This document shows, piece by piece, positions 16,622 to 24,603 of a stretch of DNA of 49,571 bases (position 1 is the stretch's first letter; each line of letters starts with the position of its first letter). The DNA comes from UBA11891 sp003533785. GTDB lineage: Bacteria > Bacteroidota > Bacteroidia > Flavobacteriales > Flavobacteriaceae. Location: NCBI GenBank assembly GCA_949511625.1, contig CATFEX010000008.1, positions 1-49,571 on the forward strand, given 5' to 3'. The position numbers and the translations under genes were made by a program. The notes beneath the pieces are model-generated. The model worked only from the letters and a program-made list of their open reading frames with translations. It did no database searches and was not told the DNA's origin.

Positions 16622-17311
16622 TTAACGTTTTGTTAGTTTTCTAAGGCTTGGTGAACTAACTCCCCACAATAAAAATCCACTCAAAACAGTTAGCAGTCCA
16701 AATACAGAAAATGCACGCAGCAACCAATTATTAAAGTCATCTCGTCCTTGATAATCCATGGTGTGGCTCATCCATAAAAAGTCAAACCAGCGCCAACTTC
16801 GGTGTCGTATGCGTTGAAAGCTTCCATTTTTTGCTGAGACATAAGCAGTAAGTTGTTGGGGGTGGTCAAACGATATGGCATAGGCGGGCAGGGGCCGTCC
16901 TCGGTATTCATGGTGGGCATCTGTGGCGGTTATTTTAGATACCTCAGTAATTTTATATCCAGCGACAACCCGCTCTCTGGCTACTTCCACTGCTTGTTCT
17001 TTTGAAATTTCACTTTGAAGTTTTCCATCAGTTGCATTGATGAGTAACGATTTATTAATCCAATAATAAGGCGACTTTCCTACGGCAATTAACTCCAAGC
17101 TTTGAATGTTAATTCCCAAACGGTCTGTTGGAAATAATGAATCGAAACTCGGGACTTGATACTGCTCATTGAGGTAGGGGTCACCATGAATTTCATCCAA
17201 ATCGGTCCAACTGAAATACAATCCTGATACGGTCCACATAATAAATTGGATCCCTATAGCCAAGCCCAAGTACCGGTGAACTTTTCGAATTTTTAACTGT
17301 GTCTTACGCAT
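16622..17311 (-). CDS. PepSY-domain membrane protein, 229 aa
   Basis: A two-segment membrane protein of the PepSY-associated family. It starts RKVHRYLGLAIGIQFIMW, the typical first helix of PepSY_TM proteins. A periplasmic PepSY-like region of about 150 residues follows, then a second helix (FSVFGLLTVLSGFLLWG) near 200-220. It is shorter than four-helix PepSY proteins tied to iron uptake. It overlaps the VanZ-like gene by eight bases and shares its transcript. No siderophore receptor is nearby, so an iron role is only a family-level guess. Confidence 0.82.
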   Translation of the reverse strand: MRKTQLKIRKVHRYLGLAIGIQFIMWTVSGLYFSWTDLDEIHGDPYLNEQYQVPSFDSLFPTDRLGINIQSLELIAVGKSPYYWINKSLLINATDGKLQSEISKEQAVEVARERVVAGYKITEVSKITATDAHHEYRGRPLPAYAISFDHPQQLTAYVSAKNGSFQRIRHRSWRWFDFLWMSHTMDYQGRDDFNNWLLRAFSVFGLLTVLSGFLLWGVSSPSLRKLTKR

Positions 17312-17666
17312 TTTTATTTGTTTTAAGATACCCGTAATATACTGTTAGAACTCCCGATGCGTTGGCCACTGCATCCTTCCAATCTGAAACGCGATAGCTG
17401 GTTAAGGTTCCTTGTAAAACTTCTATTAGAATCCCCAACAGTAGCGATATGACCAGCGCTCCAGACAAAAAATTAAGCCATTGGAAGTGATAGCGAAAAC
17501 TTTGAGTAAATAAGAAAAATAAAACCCCATATGCGATAAAATGACCCACTTTATCTTGATGAAGAAAAAAAGGGGGTTGAGGAGAATCTGAAGGTTGATA
17601 GAAACTCAAATACAACACGGCTCCCAACCATAAAAAACTGAGCAAAGTCCATAATTCTTTGACCAT
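17304..17666 (-). CDS. VanZ-like family membrane protein, 120 aa
   Basis: A four-segment membrane protein of the VanZ-like family. Diagnostic pieces are DKVGHFIAYGVLFFLF (conserved D-K-x-x-H) and a C-terminal RVSDWKDAVANASG, the family's R..D..D..aN..G signature. VanZ itself gives teicoplanin resistance in Gram-positives. Homologues in Bacteroidota are widespread and of unknown function, so no resistance is implied. It is the first gene of a two-gene operon with the PepSY gene and is divergent from the SsuD-like gene. Confidence 0.88.
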   Translation of the reverse strand: MVKELWTLLSFLWLGAVLYLSFYQPSDSPQPPFFLHQDKVGHFIAYGVLFFLFTQSFRYHFQWLNFLSGALVISLLLGILIEVLQGTLTSYRVSDWKDAVANASGVLTVYYGYLKTNKNA

Positions 17667-17740
17667 CTGAGGTGCTAAATTTGAATAAAAATAGAAAACC
17701 TTTTTGGGAAAAAGCCTACTTTCGATAATCGATTGTGCCT

Positions 17741-18913
17741 ATGCATTCAAAACCTATTCTTCCCGCTGTTGAATGTACTTCATCCACCGTTGATGGATCT
17801 GAAATATCTTGGTTTGCTCCCTTGTGTAATGGAGACGATGATTTTCTTGGATTGCGTAATCCAGCCTATAAAAGCAACTGGGAAAATACCTCTGAAATTG
17901 CTCGAACTGCAGATCGGTTGGGTTTTCGAAACATGCTCTGTCCTTCTTCGTATCAAGTAGGACAAGACACCTTGAGTTTTGCTGCTGCTGTAGCGCCCCA
18001 GCTAGAGCAAATGAATCTACTCACGGCCATCCGCTGTGGTGAAGTTCACCCTCCCATGCTCGCGCGTGCTTTGGCTACCTTGGATCACCTCCTCAAAGGA
18101 CGCTTGACCATCAATATTATTTCTTCCGATCTACCTGGCTTGAAGGAACCTTCTGAAACACGTTATGCCCGTTCCAAAGAAGTGATTGAAATTCTAAAAC
18201 AAGCCTGGGCGCAGGATTATATTGATTATCAAGGCTATTTTTATCAATTTCAATTAGACAGTTCTCCCGTTAAGCCCTATCAACAAAATGGCGGCCCATT
18301 ACTTTATTTCGGCGGCTACTCCCCTGCTGGGATTGAGTTGTGTGCCCAACACTGCGATGTGTATCTAATGTGGCCAGAAACCCAAGAAAAAATTCACCAG
18401 CTGATGACAACCCTTTCCCTAAAGGCAGCCTCGTATGGAAGAACTGTTGACTTTGGATTACGAGTACACGTGATTGTCCGCGAAACCGAAGCAGAAGCCA
18501 AAGCATATGCTGAGAGCTTGCTCTCAAAACTAGATCTAGAGAAAGGAACTGAGATTCGTGAACGCGCCCAAGACGCCAAATCATTGGGAGTTGCTCGCCA
18601 AGCGGAAATGCGTTCTCTTTCTGATAAAGATTTTTTTGTAGAACCGCACCTTTGGACGGGTATTGGCTTGGCTCGGTCGGGCTGTGGAGCCGCATTGGTG
18701 GGTAATCCTGAGCAAATAGTAGCAAAAATAAAGAGCTATCAACAAATGGGGATTCGTTCTTTTATTTTTTCTGGCTACCCTCATCGACAAGAGGCTGAGT
18801 ATTTTGCGCGCTTAGTGCTTCCCCATCTCATGACAATTTCATTGCCTGAGATTCACGGTCGAATACCAATTCACCCCCCCAATACCCCTTTAGCTAGGGG
18901 AATACGCTTATAA
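17741..18913 (+). CDS. SsuD-like FMNH2-dependent monooxygenase (LLM flavin family)
   Basis: A luciferase-like monooxygenase of 390 residues, closest by eye to alkanesulfonate monooxygenase SsuD. SsuD releases sulfite and an aldehyde from sulfonates. Matching segments are MLARALATLDHLLKGRLTIN, LYFGGYSPAG, VHVIVRETEAEAKAYAE and the late LWTGIGLARSGCGAALVG with FIFSGYPHRQEA. ATG 17741 was chosen over GTG 17735. No flavin reductase or ABC sulfonate transporter is adjacent. Instead a sodium:solute symporter begins two bases after the stop. Substrate is therefore open. A sulfonate or other small organic molecule delivered by that symporter is an attractive guess. Confidence 0.88.
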   Translation: MHSKPILPAVECTSSTVDGSEISWFAPLCNGDDDFLGLRNPAYKSNWENTSEIARTADRLGFRNMLCPSSYQVGQDTLSFAAAVAPQLEQMNLLTAIRCGEVHPPMLARALATLDHLLKGRLTINIISSDLPGLKEPSETRYARSKEVIEILKQAWAQDYIDYQGYFYQFQLDSSPVKPYQQNGGPLLYFGGYSPAGIELCAQHCDVYLMWPETQEKIHQLMTTLSLKAASYGRTVDFGLRVHVIVRETEAEAKAYAESLLSKLDLEKGTEIRERAQDAKSLGVARQAEMRSLSDKDFFVEPHLWTGIGLARSGCGAALVGNPEQIVAKIKSYQQMGIRSFIFSGYPHRQEAEYFARLVLPHLMTISLPEIHGRIPIHPPNTPLARGIRL

Positions 18914-18915
18914 GC

Positions 18916-20457
18916 ATGCTTGATTTTGGAATCGTATTGTGCTATTTTGTTGTCATCTTTGTGACAGCCTACACCGGTCGTAAAAAAACATATACGAGCG
19001 CAGAAGATTACTTTTTGAGTTCGCGTCAATTGCGGTGGCCTTCCATTGCACTTTCTACCATCGCCACCAACATCCAAGGATACCAATTTCTCGGCATGAT
19101 GGGGTCGGCTTATCTCTATGGCTTGGCCCAAGCCAATCTGGAAATCAATGCCGTGCAGGGGCTATTGCTGGCAGCATTTATTTTCGTTCCCTTGTTTTTG
19201 AAACACAGAATCACCACCATTACTGAATTTATCAATCTGAAACTGGGACCAAAAGTGGGTCTGTTCTATTCCTTGGCAAATTTGAGTTTGTTTAGCACCG
19301 TTACCCTTGGAGCTGCACTATTTTGGGGTGCCTATGCTGCTGATCGTGTGTTTGGCGAACAGCTCGCTTTTCTTCACAGCGATAGGATGTTGCGTATTGG
19401 AATCTTAATTGTTATTCTCGGTGGATTTTCTGCTGTTTACACCTACTTAGGTGGCTTAAGTGCAGTTGTAAAAACGGATGTCATTCAGTTTTTTGTGCTA
19501 ATCACTGGCGGAATTGCTGTATTGGTAGTTGCTGTTCAAGCCTTAGGAGGTTGGTCTGCCCTCTATACAATTACCTCTGAAAAAATGCATCTCCATCTTC
19601 CAGCCGACCACGAAACTTTGCCTTGGACCCACCTCTTTGGTTTGTTCTTTTTGAATATCAATTATTGGTGTGCCAACCAGACTGTTATGCAACGCTCTTT
19701 GGCAGCAAAAAATTTGAGAGAAGCCCAAACAGGATTATTGGTAGGAGGTCTTCTTAAATACGGTATGGCAGTGATTATTATCATTCCTGGCATTGCCTTA
19801 TATGGTATTCTAGGTAATGAATTGGCCGAACCCGATATGGCTTTTCCTTATTTGGTAACAACCTACCTTCCTGTAGGACTCAAAGGCATTATACTCTGTG
19901 GGTTGTTTGCCTCATTGATGAGTACGGTGGATTCTACATTCAATTCTATTGCTACCCTCTGGTCTGTAGATATTTATTCGGGTTATATAAATAAAAAAGC
20001 CGACGATACCCAAAAAATTCGATCTGGACAACAAGCTATTATCTTCAGTTTTTTTACCGCTCTCGCAATGGGATGGTTGTTGCTGTTTCTAAAATTTGAA
20101 AACCCTTCCGCTGCCTTCACCCATACGCTGAACGAATTGCGGTATTATATCAATTGTGGAATTGTGGTTCTCATCTGTTCCGCAGCTTTGGTGATAATCC
20201 CCAATAAAAAAAGGGTGTTGTGGGCCTTTGTACTCACCCTTCCCTTGAATCTCATCCTGCAACAAACAATGCCAGATATGAACTATTTTGTACGAGCCTT
20301 TTGGGTAATTATCACGGGCTTAGTGATCGCGATATCAGGCTCATTTCAGTCCTTGCAATCCCCTAAAAAACTTGTTAAAGCGCATTCCACCAAAGAACTT
20401 CGCCTCGGCATTGGTTTGGGACTTAGTCTACTCCTTTTACACCTTGTATTCCATTAG
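18916..20457 (+). CDS. Sodium:solute symporter (SSS family), 513 aa
   Basis: Na+-coupled carrier with about 13 membrane segments. Family marks are the start GIVLCYFVVIFVTAYTGRKK with EDYFLSSRQLRWPSIALS, the Na+-site region VYTYLGGLSAVVKTDVIQF, and GLFASLMSTVDSTFNS. It begins two bases after the SsuD-like stop and ends four bases before the Smr gene, so all three are one operon. Co-transcription suggests it imports the monooxygenase substrate. It differs clearly in length and sequence from the 598-residue symporter at 6170-7966. Confidence 0.9.
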   Translation: MLDFGIVLCYFVVIFVTAYTGRKKTYTSAEDYFLSSRQLRWPSIALSTIATNIQGYQFLGMMGSAYLYGLAQANLEINAVQGLLLAAFIFVPLFLKHRITTITEFINLKLGPKVGLFYSLANLSLFSTVTLGAALFWGAYAADRVFGEQLAFLHSDRMLRIGILIVILGGFSAVYTYLGGLSAVVKTDVIQFFVLITGGIAVLVVAVQALGGWSALYTITSEKMHLHLPADHETLPWTHLFGLFFLNINYWCANQTVMQRSLAAKNLREAQTGLLVGGLLKYGMAVIIIIPGIALYGILGNELAEPDMAFPYLVTTYLPVGLKGIILCGLFASLMSTVDSTFNSIATLWSVDIYSGYINKKADDTQKIRSGQQAIIFSFFTALAMGWLLLFLKFENPSAAFTHTLNELRYYINCGIVVLICSAALVIIPNKKRVLWAFVLTLPLNLILQQTMPDMNYFVRAFWVIITGLVIAISGSFQSLQSPKKLVKAHSTKELRLGIGLGLSLLLLHLVFH

Positions 20458-20461
20458 ACAG

Positions 20462-20713
20462 ATGCCCAAACGAAAGAAAATACAAGAAGTTATTGATTTA
20501 CACGGGATTCGACATAAAGAAGCCTTGGAACGGGTGAAGGACGAACTGTCATATCGATCTGAACAAGGATCGTTTTCACTAACTATAATTACAGGAAATT
20601 CTTCTGTACTGCAAAAGAGAATTTTTGAAGAAATTCTCGAGGGATCGATGTATACCTATTACATCCCTAGCTGGAATTTAGGACAAATAATTGTGGAAAG
20701 GACTGTTTTTTGA
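20462..20713 (+). CDS. Stand-alone Smr-domain protein, 83 aa
   Basis: A minimal small-MutS-related domain. The diagnostic VIDLHGIRHKEALERVKDEL is at about residues 8-27. The second conserved loop, usually HGxG or TGxG, reads ITGNSS here, so its last glycine is replaced. Smr domains bind and often cut branched DNA or RNA. Alone at this size it may keep binding but have altered catalysis. It begins four bases after the symporter stop and is probably carried on the same transcript by position rather than function. ATG 20462 was chosen; the frame opening at 20372 reads inside the symporter gene. Confidence 0.75.
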   Translation: MPKRKKIQEVIDLHGIRHKEALERVKDELSYRSEQGSFSLTIITGNSSVLQKRIFEEILEGSMYTYYIPSWNLGQIIVERTVF

Positions 20714-20809
20714 TTTTCCTTTTTTGAAATGCTTAAGACCAAATCTTTTAATCTTCTAGGATCCTACAATAAACTTATTTCATAAGTAGAGCTAAAGAAA
20801 GAAATCCAT

Positions 20810-20971
20810 TTAGGTAGGTTGGATTTTTGAAGAGACATTTTTCTTCTTCTTTGAATTTAAAAATTGTTTTTGCTTTTGAAGAAACTCCTCTTTCGTGAAC
20901 ACATGTCCACCTATACAGATTGTCTTTATTCCTTCAGGAAATTTTTGATAAAATAAATATGAATAACTCAT
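20810..20971 (-). CDS. Small hypothetical protein, 53 aa
   Basis: Starts MSYSYLFYQKFPEGIKTICI, continues GGHVFTKEEFLQKQK and ends in a lysine-rich tail. There is no membrane segment. The middle (FPEGIKTICIGGHVFTKEEF) looks protein-like and reads as a small beta-hairpin plus helix. A TAATTTTA element is three bases before the ATG. It occupies most of the gap between the Smr and methyltransferase genes; the rest of 20714-21042 shows only AT-rich spacer. Family unknown. Confidence 0.45.
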   Translation of the reverse strand: MSYSYLFYQKFPEGIKTICIGGHVFTKEEFLQKQKQFLNSKKKKNVSSKIQPT

Positions 20972-21042
20972 TTTTAAAATTACTAAGTGATAACCACAAT
21001 ATCTTTTATTTATTTACTTAAAAAATACTGCACTTAAAAAAA

Positions 21043-21732
21043 TCACCTGCTATATTTAGTCCAATAGGCTATCACTTCATGTTCGATCTCATCTTTCGAA
21101 AAATAGTTGTTGAGTGTCGCAATCAATCCATCAATTGGATCCTCAGATTGATCATACTTTTGAAAAAAACTAAAGAAATAAGAATCTCCTAATAGGAGGT
21201 GTGCAGTTTCTTTTACAGAAGCCTGAAATGTGAGTTTTGTACTTCCTCTATCTATTTCTTGAAGGGCTCTGATTTCATACGAAGAAAGGTCTTTGGCTGG
21301 ATCGTAGTTTCCCCGTTTGGACCCTTTTAGTAAAGAACGGATAGGCGAAGGATATTGGAGATCAAAATCACAACAAATTAGAGTGCCTTTAGGAGTAAGA
21401 AGATTGAGTAATTGACTGAACTTTAGTTTATTGATATAATTGATACTGCCAAAAAAAGAAAGGAGTTCAAATTGAAAATTAAAATCTAAATCGGAGGAAT
21501 AATGTACCCTAGGATGGGGGTGAGCTTGCTTTAGCATTGGCCCATTGGAATCATAACCCACTACTTGGTTACAGAAATAAGTCAGAGCTATCGTGGATTG
21601 TCCCGTACCACATCCCACATCCAAGGCCCTAGTAAATATGGAAGGTCCTAAAGTTCTATTTAGTATTTGTCGATGAATGGGAGGACGAAATGCCTTATAG
21701 TGAAATGCCGTTTGTGAATTGTATTTTTCCAT
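21043..21732 (-). CDS. Class I SAM-dependent methyltransferase
   Basis: A 229-residue methyltransferase. Motif I is clear (LDVGCGTGQSTIAL, about residues 37-50), followed by VVGYDSNGPML, the usual motif II acidic residue. The motif IV region GTLICCDFD comes later. The N-terminus (AFHYKAFRPPIHRQIL) resembles the bind-and-modify small-molecule type methyltransferases. It is a single-gene unit with AT-rich flanks, and no neighbouring biosynthetic gene indicates a substrate. Confidence 0.85.
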   Translation of the reverse strand: MEKYNSQTAFHYKAFRPPIHRQILNRTLGPSIFTRALDVGCGTGQSTIALTYFCNQVVGYDSNGPMLKQAHPHPRVHYSSDLDFNFQFELLSFFGSINYINKLKFSQLLNLLTPKGTLICCDFDLQYPSPIRSLLKGSKRGNYDPAKDLSSYEIRALQEIDRGSTKLTFQASVKETAHLLLGDSYFFSFFQKYDQSEDPIDGLIATLNNYFSKDEIEHEVIAYWTKYSR

Positions 21733-21853
21733 TATCGTTTTCTCTATATTATGGTGTTCTTAGGGGTCTTATATGTCAACAAAAAACAGGTATTGATGAA
21801 GGAAAACTTGATATCCAATTTTTTTAGTCACGCATAATTTAAGATTCTTTTTC

Positions 21854-21861
21854 TATTTTTA
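21854..21861 (+). promoter_or_regulatory. Candidate -7 promoter element (TAnnTTTR)
   Basis: TATTTTTA, one base from the TAnnTTTG consensus, ends 14 bases before the ATG at 21876. It predicts a very short leader of about ten bases. No clear -33 TTTG; AT-rich context lowers confidence. Confidence 0.3.
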
Positions 21862-21875
21862 ACAAAACTATATAT

Positions 21876-22106
21876 ATGAAAAACGCACTTATTCTAGTCG
21901 TTTTAATAGCCCTTTTAATTCTTTTCTTGTATTGGTATGCTGGTTATTCTTCTCGTTCAGGCTTTGCAGTAGATGAAAACAATAATAATGTTCCAGATGC
22001 TTGGGAAAATAAAGTAGGCTGGTTTTTTAAAGCCCGAAATTTTATTATTCTTTTTTTAGGAATTTTAATTGGGTACTTTTTGGCACTAACTTTTCATCCT
22101 TTTTAA
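21876..22106 (+). CDS. Two-segment membrane microprotein with Ca2+-loop-like turn, 76 aa
   Basis: The layout is a hydrophobic segment at 4-20, a polar loop, and a second segment at 52-72. The loop contains DENNNNVPDAWE, which has the DxNxNxxPDxWE spacing of thrombospondin type-3-like calcium loops seen in exported Bacteroidota proteins. Such a loop in a tiny membrane protein is unusual. It probably faces the periplasm. No family name is recognised. It is likely monocistronic. Confidence 0.72.
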   Translation: MKNALILVVLIALLILFLYWYAGYSSRSGFAVDENNNNVPDAWENKVGWFFKARNFIILFLGILIGYFLALTFHPF

Positions 22107-22159
22107 TCACGAAGTAGAATTAAAGTAACAAATATTCTAATTCAGATCTGCTAGCCCTT

Positions 22160-22167
22160 TAACTTTG
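22160..22167 (+). promoter_or_regulatory. Candidate -7 promoter element (TAnnTTTG)
   Basis: TAACTTTG matches TAnnTTTG exactly and lies 90 bases before the ATG at 22258, giving a leader of about 85 bases. This supports the later ATG at 22258; the in-frame TTG at 22204 would also be possible. A -33 TTTG is not visible at the usual distance. Confidence 0.4.
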
Positions 22168-22257
22168 TAGTACAATAATCGCCTTGTATATCCGTTTATT
22201 GGATTGGAGGCTATCATTTGTAAGTCTTTACATACGGACATCCAAAACTACTATTTT

Positions 22258-23025
22258 ATGTCATTGAAATATTTATTAACTGTTTTGAACCACCGCATAT
22301 TGATCATTTTGATCGAAACTGTTTTGGTTTACTATCTCTACTATCACTATGATTTCAAATTGAGTGTGGATTTCACCATTCTCAGTATTGCTATTGTTTT
22401 CCCAATTGTATTTTCTATCACTAGTGCCTACCAGAAAAGACAAGAAGCCCTTTTTACTTTCAATGTATTTCGAAATAAAGTCATTGAGTTAAGCAATATC
22501 TACTATTCTGTTGAAGGGACTTCCAAAAAACAATACAACAGCTTATTCCATTCTTTAATTCAAGTTCAAAGTTTGGTCATAACTCATTTGATCAACGACT
22601 CCAAAGAGGCTATTATTGAAATAAGAAAGGCGAGAAAAAATATCTTTTTTGTTATAGACAAGGACAAGAACTTATACAATGAACGAGAAAAAGACAGCAT
22701 GATCCGTGTTAAAAATGAGTTGTTTCAATCGGTAGAGAAATTGTTTTCCATCAAATTTCATCCCACACCAAAATCACTTCGCTTATACTGTTTGGTCTTT
22801 ATTTATTTGTCTCCATTCATATACAACGGTCAGATATTATTTGTCAATAGTATTGATACTGACCTCAAAAACATTGTCTCCGTAATCATATCCTCCCTTA
22901 TTGGTTTTGTTCTCATGGCCTTATACAATGTTCAAGAACATATCGAAAACCCGTTTGACCAACAAGGGATCGATGATTTGATTTTTTCAGAAATTCAAAT
23001 CAATGAATACGAACAGCTAGACTAA
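22258..23025 (+). CDS. Membrane protein, possibly bestrophin-related, 255 aa
   Basis: Two hydrophobic segments lie near 14-32 and 38-56. They are followed by SAYQKRQEALFTFNVFRNK and a long cytoplasmic-like helical region. Two more membrane segments come at about 180-200 and 208-225. The tail HIENPFDQQGIDDLIFSEIQ resembles the ENPF.....DD signature at the end of bestrophin-type channels. The four-segment layout and length are compatible with a diverged bestrophin or DUF4239-like protein, but the match is weak. Start at 22258 was preferred over TTG 22204. It is a single gene. Confidence 0.6.
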   Translation: MSLKYLLTVLNHRILIILIETVLVYYLYYHYDFKLSVDFTILSIAIVFPIVFSITSAYQKRQEALFTFNVFRNKVIELSNIYYSVEGTSKKQYNSLFHSLIQVQSLVITHLINDSKEAIIEIRKARKNIFFVIDKDKNLYNEREKDSMIRVKNELFQSVEKLFSIKFHPTPKSLRLYCLVFIYLSPFIYNGQILFVNSIDTDLKNIVSVIISSLIGFVLMALYNVQEHIENPFDQQGIDDLIFSEIQINEYEQLD

Positions 23026-23081
23026 TCAATTCGTATTGCTTCTGCCTGCCATTACTGGACTTTAATTTGTAATATTGACCT

Positions 23082-24338
23082 ATGAAGTTGTTATACAGGA
23101 GATTCCCACTCTTACTTTTTACAGCACTTCTTGGGTTTTTTTCATGCACTGAAGAACCCTTGTTTGTATCTGAAGATCGTGTGGTTGTCAGCCAGGTGTC
23201 TGAAGACTACAATGTGTCTATCTCTAGAGATTCTTCCAGCCTTAAAAGAGAAAGTAAAGACGCTTCTGCCATTCAGGCGACCATCCAGTATCAGGCGATG
23301 ACCTATGAAGAAATTGATTCTGTCAAATGGATTTTCCCTGGAGGAACACCCAGTGTGGTAAACGACACTCTCAGGCCAAATGTCGAATACACTGGCTATG
23401 GCGAATACCCCGCTCAACTCATTCTTACGAAATACGACACTGTAAACGAAAACAACATTATTATTCGTCGCGATACTATTGTGACCGACCCAGCAGTCAG
23501 AATTTATTTTGAGGAAAATGCATGGGAGCAATCGGAGTGGTCTGCTACCCCCGACACCCTAACTACGCATACCTGGACGTCCTTTCCGTTCAGTAATCTA
23601 TTAGTTATCAACGAAGTCAATGCCAATACAGAATCCATTCCCTATCGTCGTTCTGCTAATTTCAATGGGTTTAACGGTCAACAAATACGCATTTCTTTCG
23701 ATTATAAAATAACCCGAAAAGGAGGCAATAGACGTTTTACAGGCAACAATCCAAAATTTGACATTCTGGTCGATGGTTTCAAGCGTTTACAAGTTAGTAA
23801 AACACCCAATGATGAATACCAAATTGCATCCATTCTTCTGAACAATGCCTCGGACTTTGCTATTGAAATTGTTAAGTATCCTGGCTTGAATGCCTCTCCT
23901 TGGCAACTTAGCCCCACCAGCCTTCCCGCAAGTTGTCAAACTGCAACCTCTGCTGTGGTTTCTGGAACAGGCTCAAGTTCTCCATCTACTTCAAGCAGCG
24001 CAACATCCTTGCTTCTCTATCAAGAGTCAACAGTTTCCGATCAAGTTTTCGGGTTCACGGCAGTAGCGAGCGATACGCAATATTATTTCTTAAATTATTC
24101 AAATAATGGGCAATCTTTTATGTTTGGGACAACGGATCAAAATGCTCTGTCTTTAAACGAACCTTGCCCCATAGAAATTGAAAAAGGAAACTATTCCATA
24201 CGTGTCTATTTAGATGAAGGGTTTCCATCAAGTTTTAAATTGTTTAAGTTGGATTCAGCAGCGAATTTCACCTCAACTATTGTCGACCCAAACTACTTCG
24301 ATCTCTTTATCAAAAATTTTAAAATAGATCCTTATTAG
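23082..24338 (+). CDS. Lipoprotein with PKD-like domain, 418 aa
   Basis: The signal peptide ends in a lipobox LLGFFSC (C22), with E-E following the cysteine. Residues about 75-135 read as a PKD-like fold: IDSVKWIFPGGTPS, then a proline-rich turn and GYGEYPAQLILTKYD. The middle (190-260) looks like a beta-sandwich (FNGQQIRISFDYKI and FDILVDGFKRLQVSK). A Ser/Thr-rich stretch near 290-310 leads to another beta-rich region that ends IKNFKIDPY. It resembles cell-surface glycan-binding lipoproteins of Bacteroidota, but no SusC/D genes are adjacent, so binding is a guess. Confidence 0.72.
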   Translation: MKLLYRRFPLLLFTALLGFFSCTEEPLFVSEDRVVVSQVSEDYNVSISRDSSSLKRESKDASAIQATIQYQAMTYEEIDSVKWIFPGGTPSVVNDTLRPNVEYTGYGEYPAQLILTKYDTVNENNIIIRRDTIVTDPAVRIYFEENAWEQSEWSATPDTLTTHTWTSFPFSNLLVINEVNANTESIPYRRSANFNGFNGQQIRISFDYKITRKGGNRRFTGNNPKFDILVDGFKRLQVSKTPNDEYQIASILLNNASDFAIEIVKYPGLNASPWQLSPTSLPASCQTATSAVVSGTGSSSPSTSSSATSLLLYQESTVSDQVFGFTAVASDTQYYFLNYSNNGQSFMFGTTDQNALSLNEPCPIEIEKGNYSIRVYLDEGFPSSFKLFKLDSAANFTSTIVDPNYFDLFIKNFKIDPY

Positions 24339-24417
24339 GGTGTTTTTAAAAAACAGATAACATTAATTTAAGAAGGAAAATCTTTGTTTTTTAGAACTTT
24401 GTCGTTAGAATATTTTG

Positions 24418-24576
24418 ATGCGTTTTAAAAAAAACAACAAGGATATGAATACCAAGCTAGGGGTTATACTCGTTGGGCTTTGGATTCTCCCTTTTGGATC
24501 TTTTCTTTGTATCGCATATTTATTGAAAAAGTATTTAGTCCATTTTCCCCGTTATTTAAAGTCAAATAAATCATAA
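24418..24576 (+). CDS. Small single-pass membrane protein, 52 aa
   Basis: Starts MRFKKNNKDMNTKLGVILVG, with one membrane segment of about 20 residues (ILVGLWILPFGSFLCIAYLL) and a basic tail. The initiation codon could be 24418 or the inner ATG at 24445, which leaves the membrane segment intact. It lies between the PKD lipoprotein and the DUF2147 gene. Family unknown. The positive flanks of the helix support a real small membrane protein. Confidence 0.5.
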   Translation: MRFKKNNKDMNTKLGVILVGLWILPFGSFLCIAYLLKKYLVHFPRYLKSNKS

Positions 24577-24603
24577 ATTTGAGCCAACAACAAAGCTGAA
24601 TTT

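Noticed and set aside
17304..17666. Glycopeptide (teicoplanin) resistance because of the VanZ-like domain
   Set aside because: No other van genes are present, Bacteroidota have an outer membrane, and VanZ-like proteins are common and functionally diverse.
18270..18725. 151-codon minus-strand frame opposite the SsuD-like gene
   Set aside because: The plus-strand protein matches its family along its full length; the antisense frame has no recognisable domain or start context.
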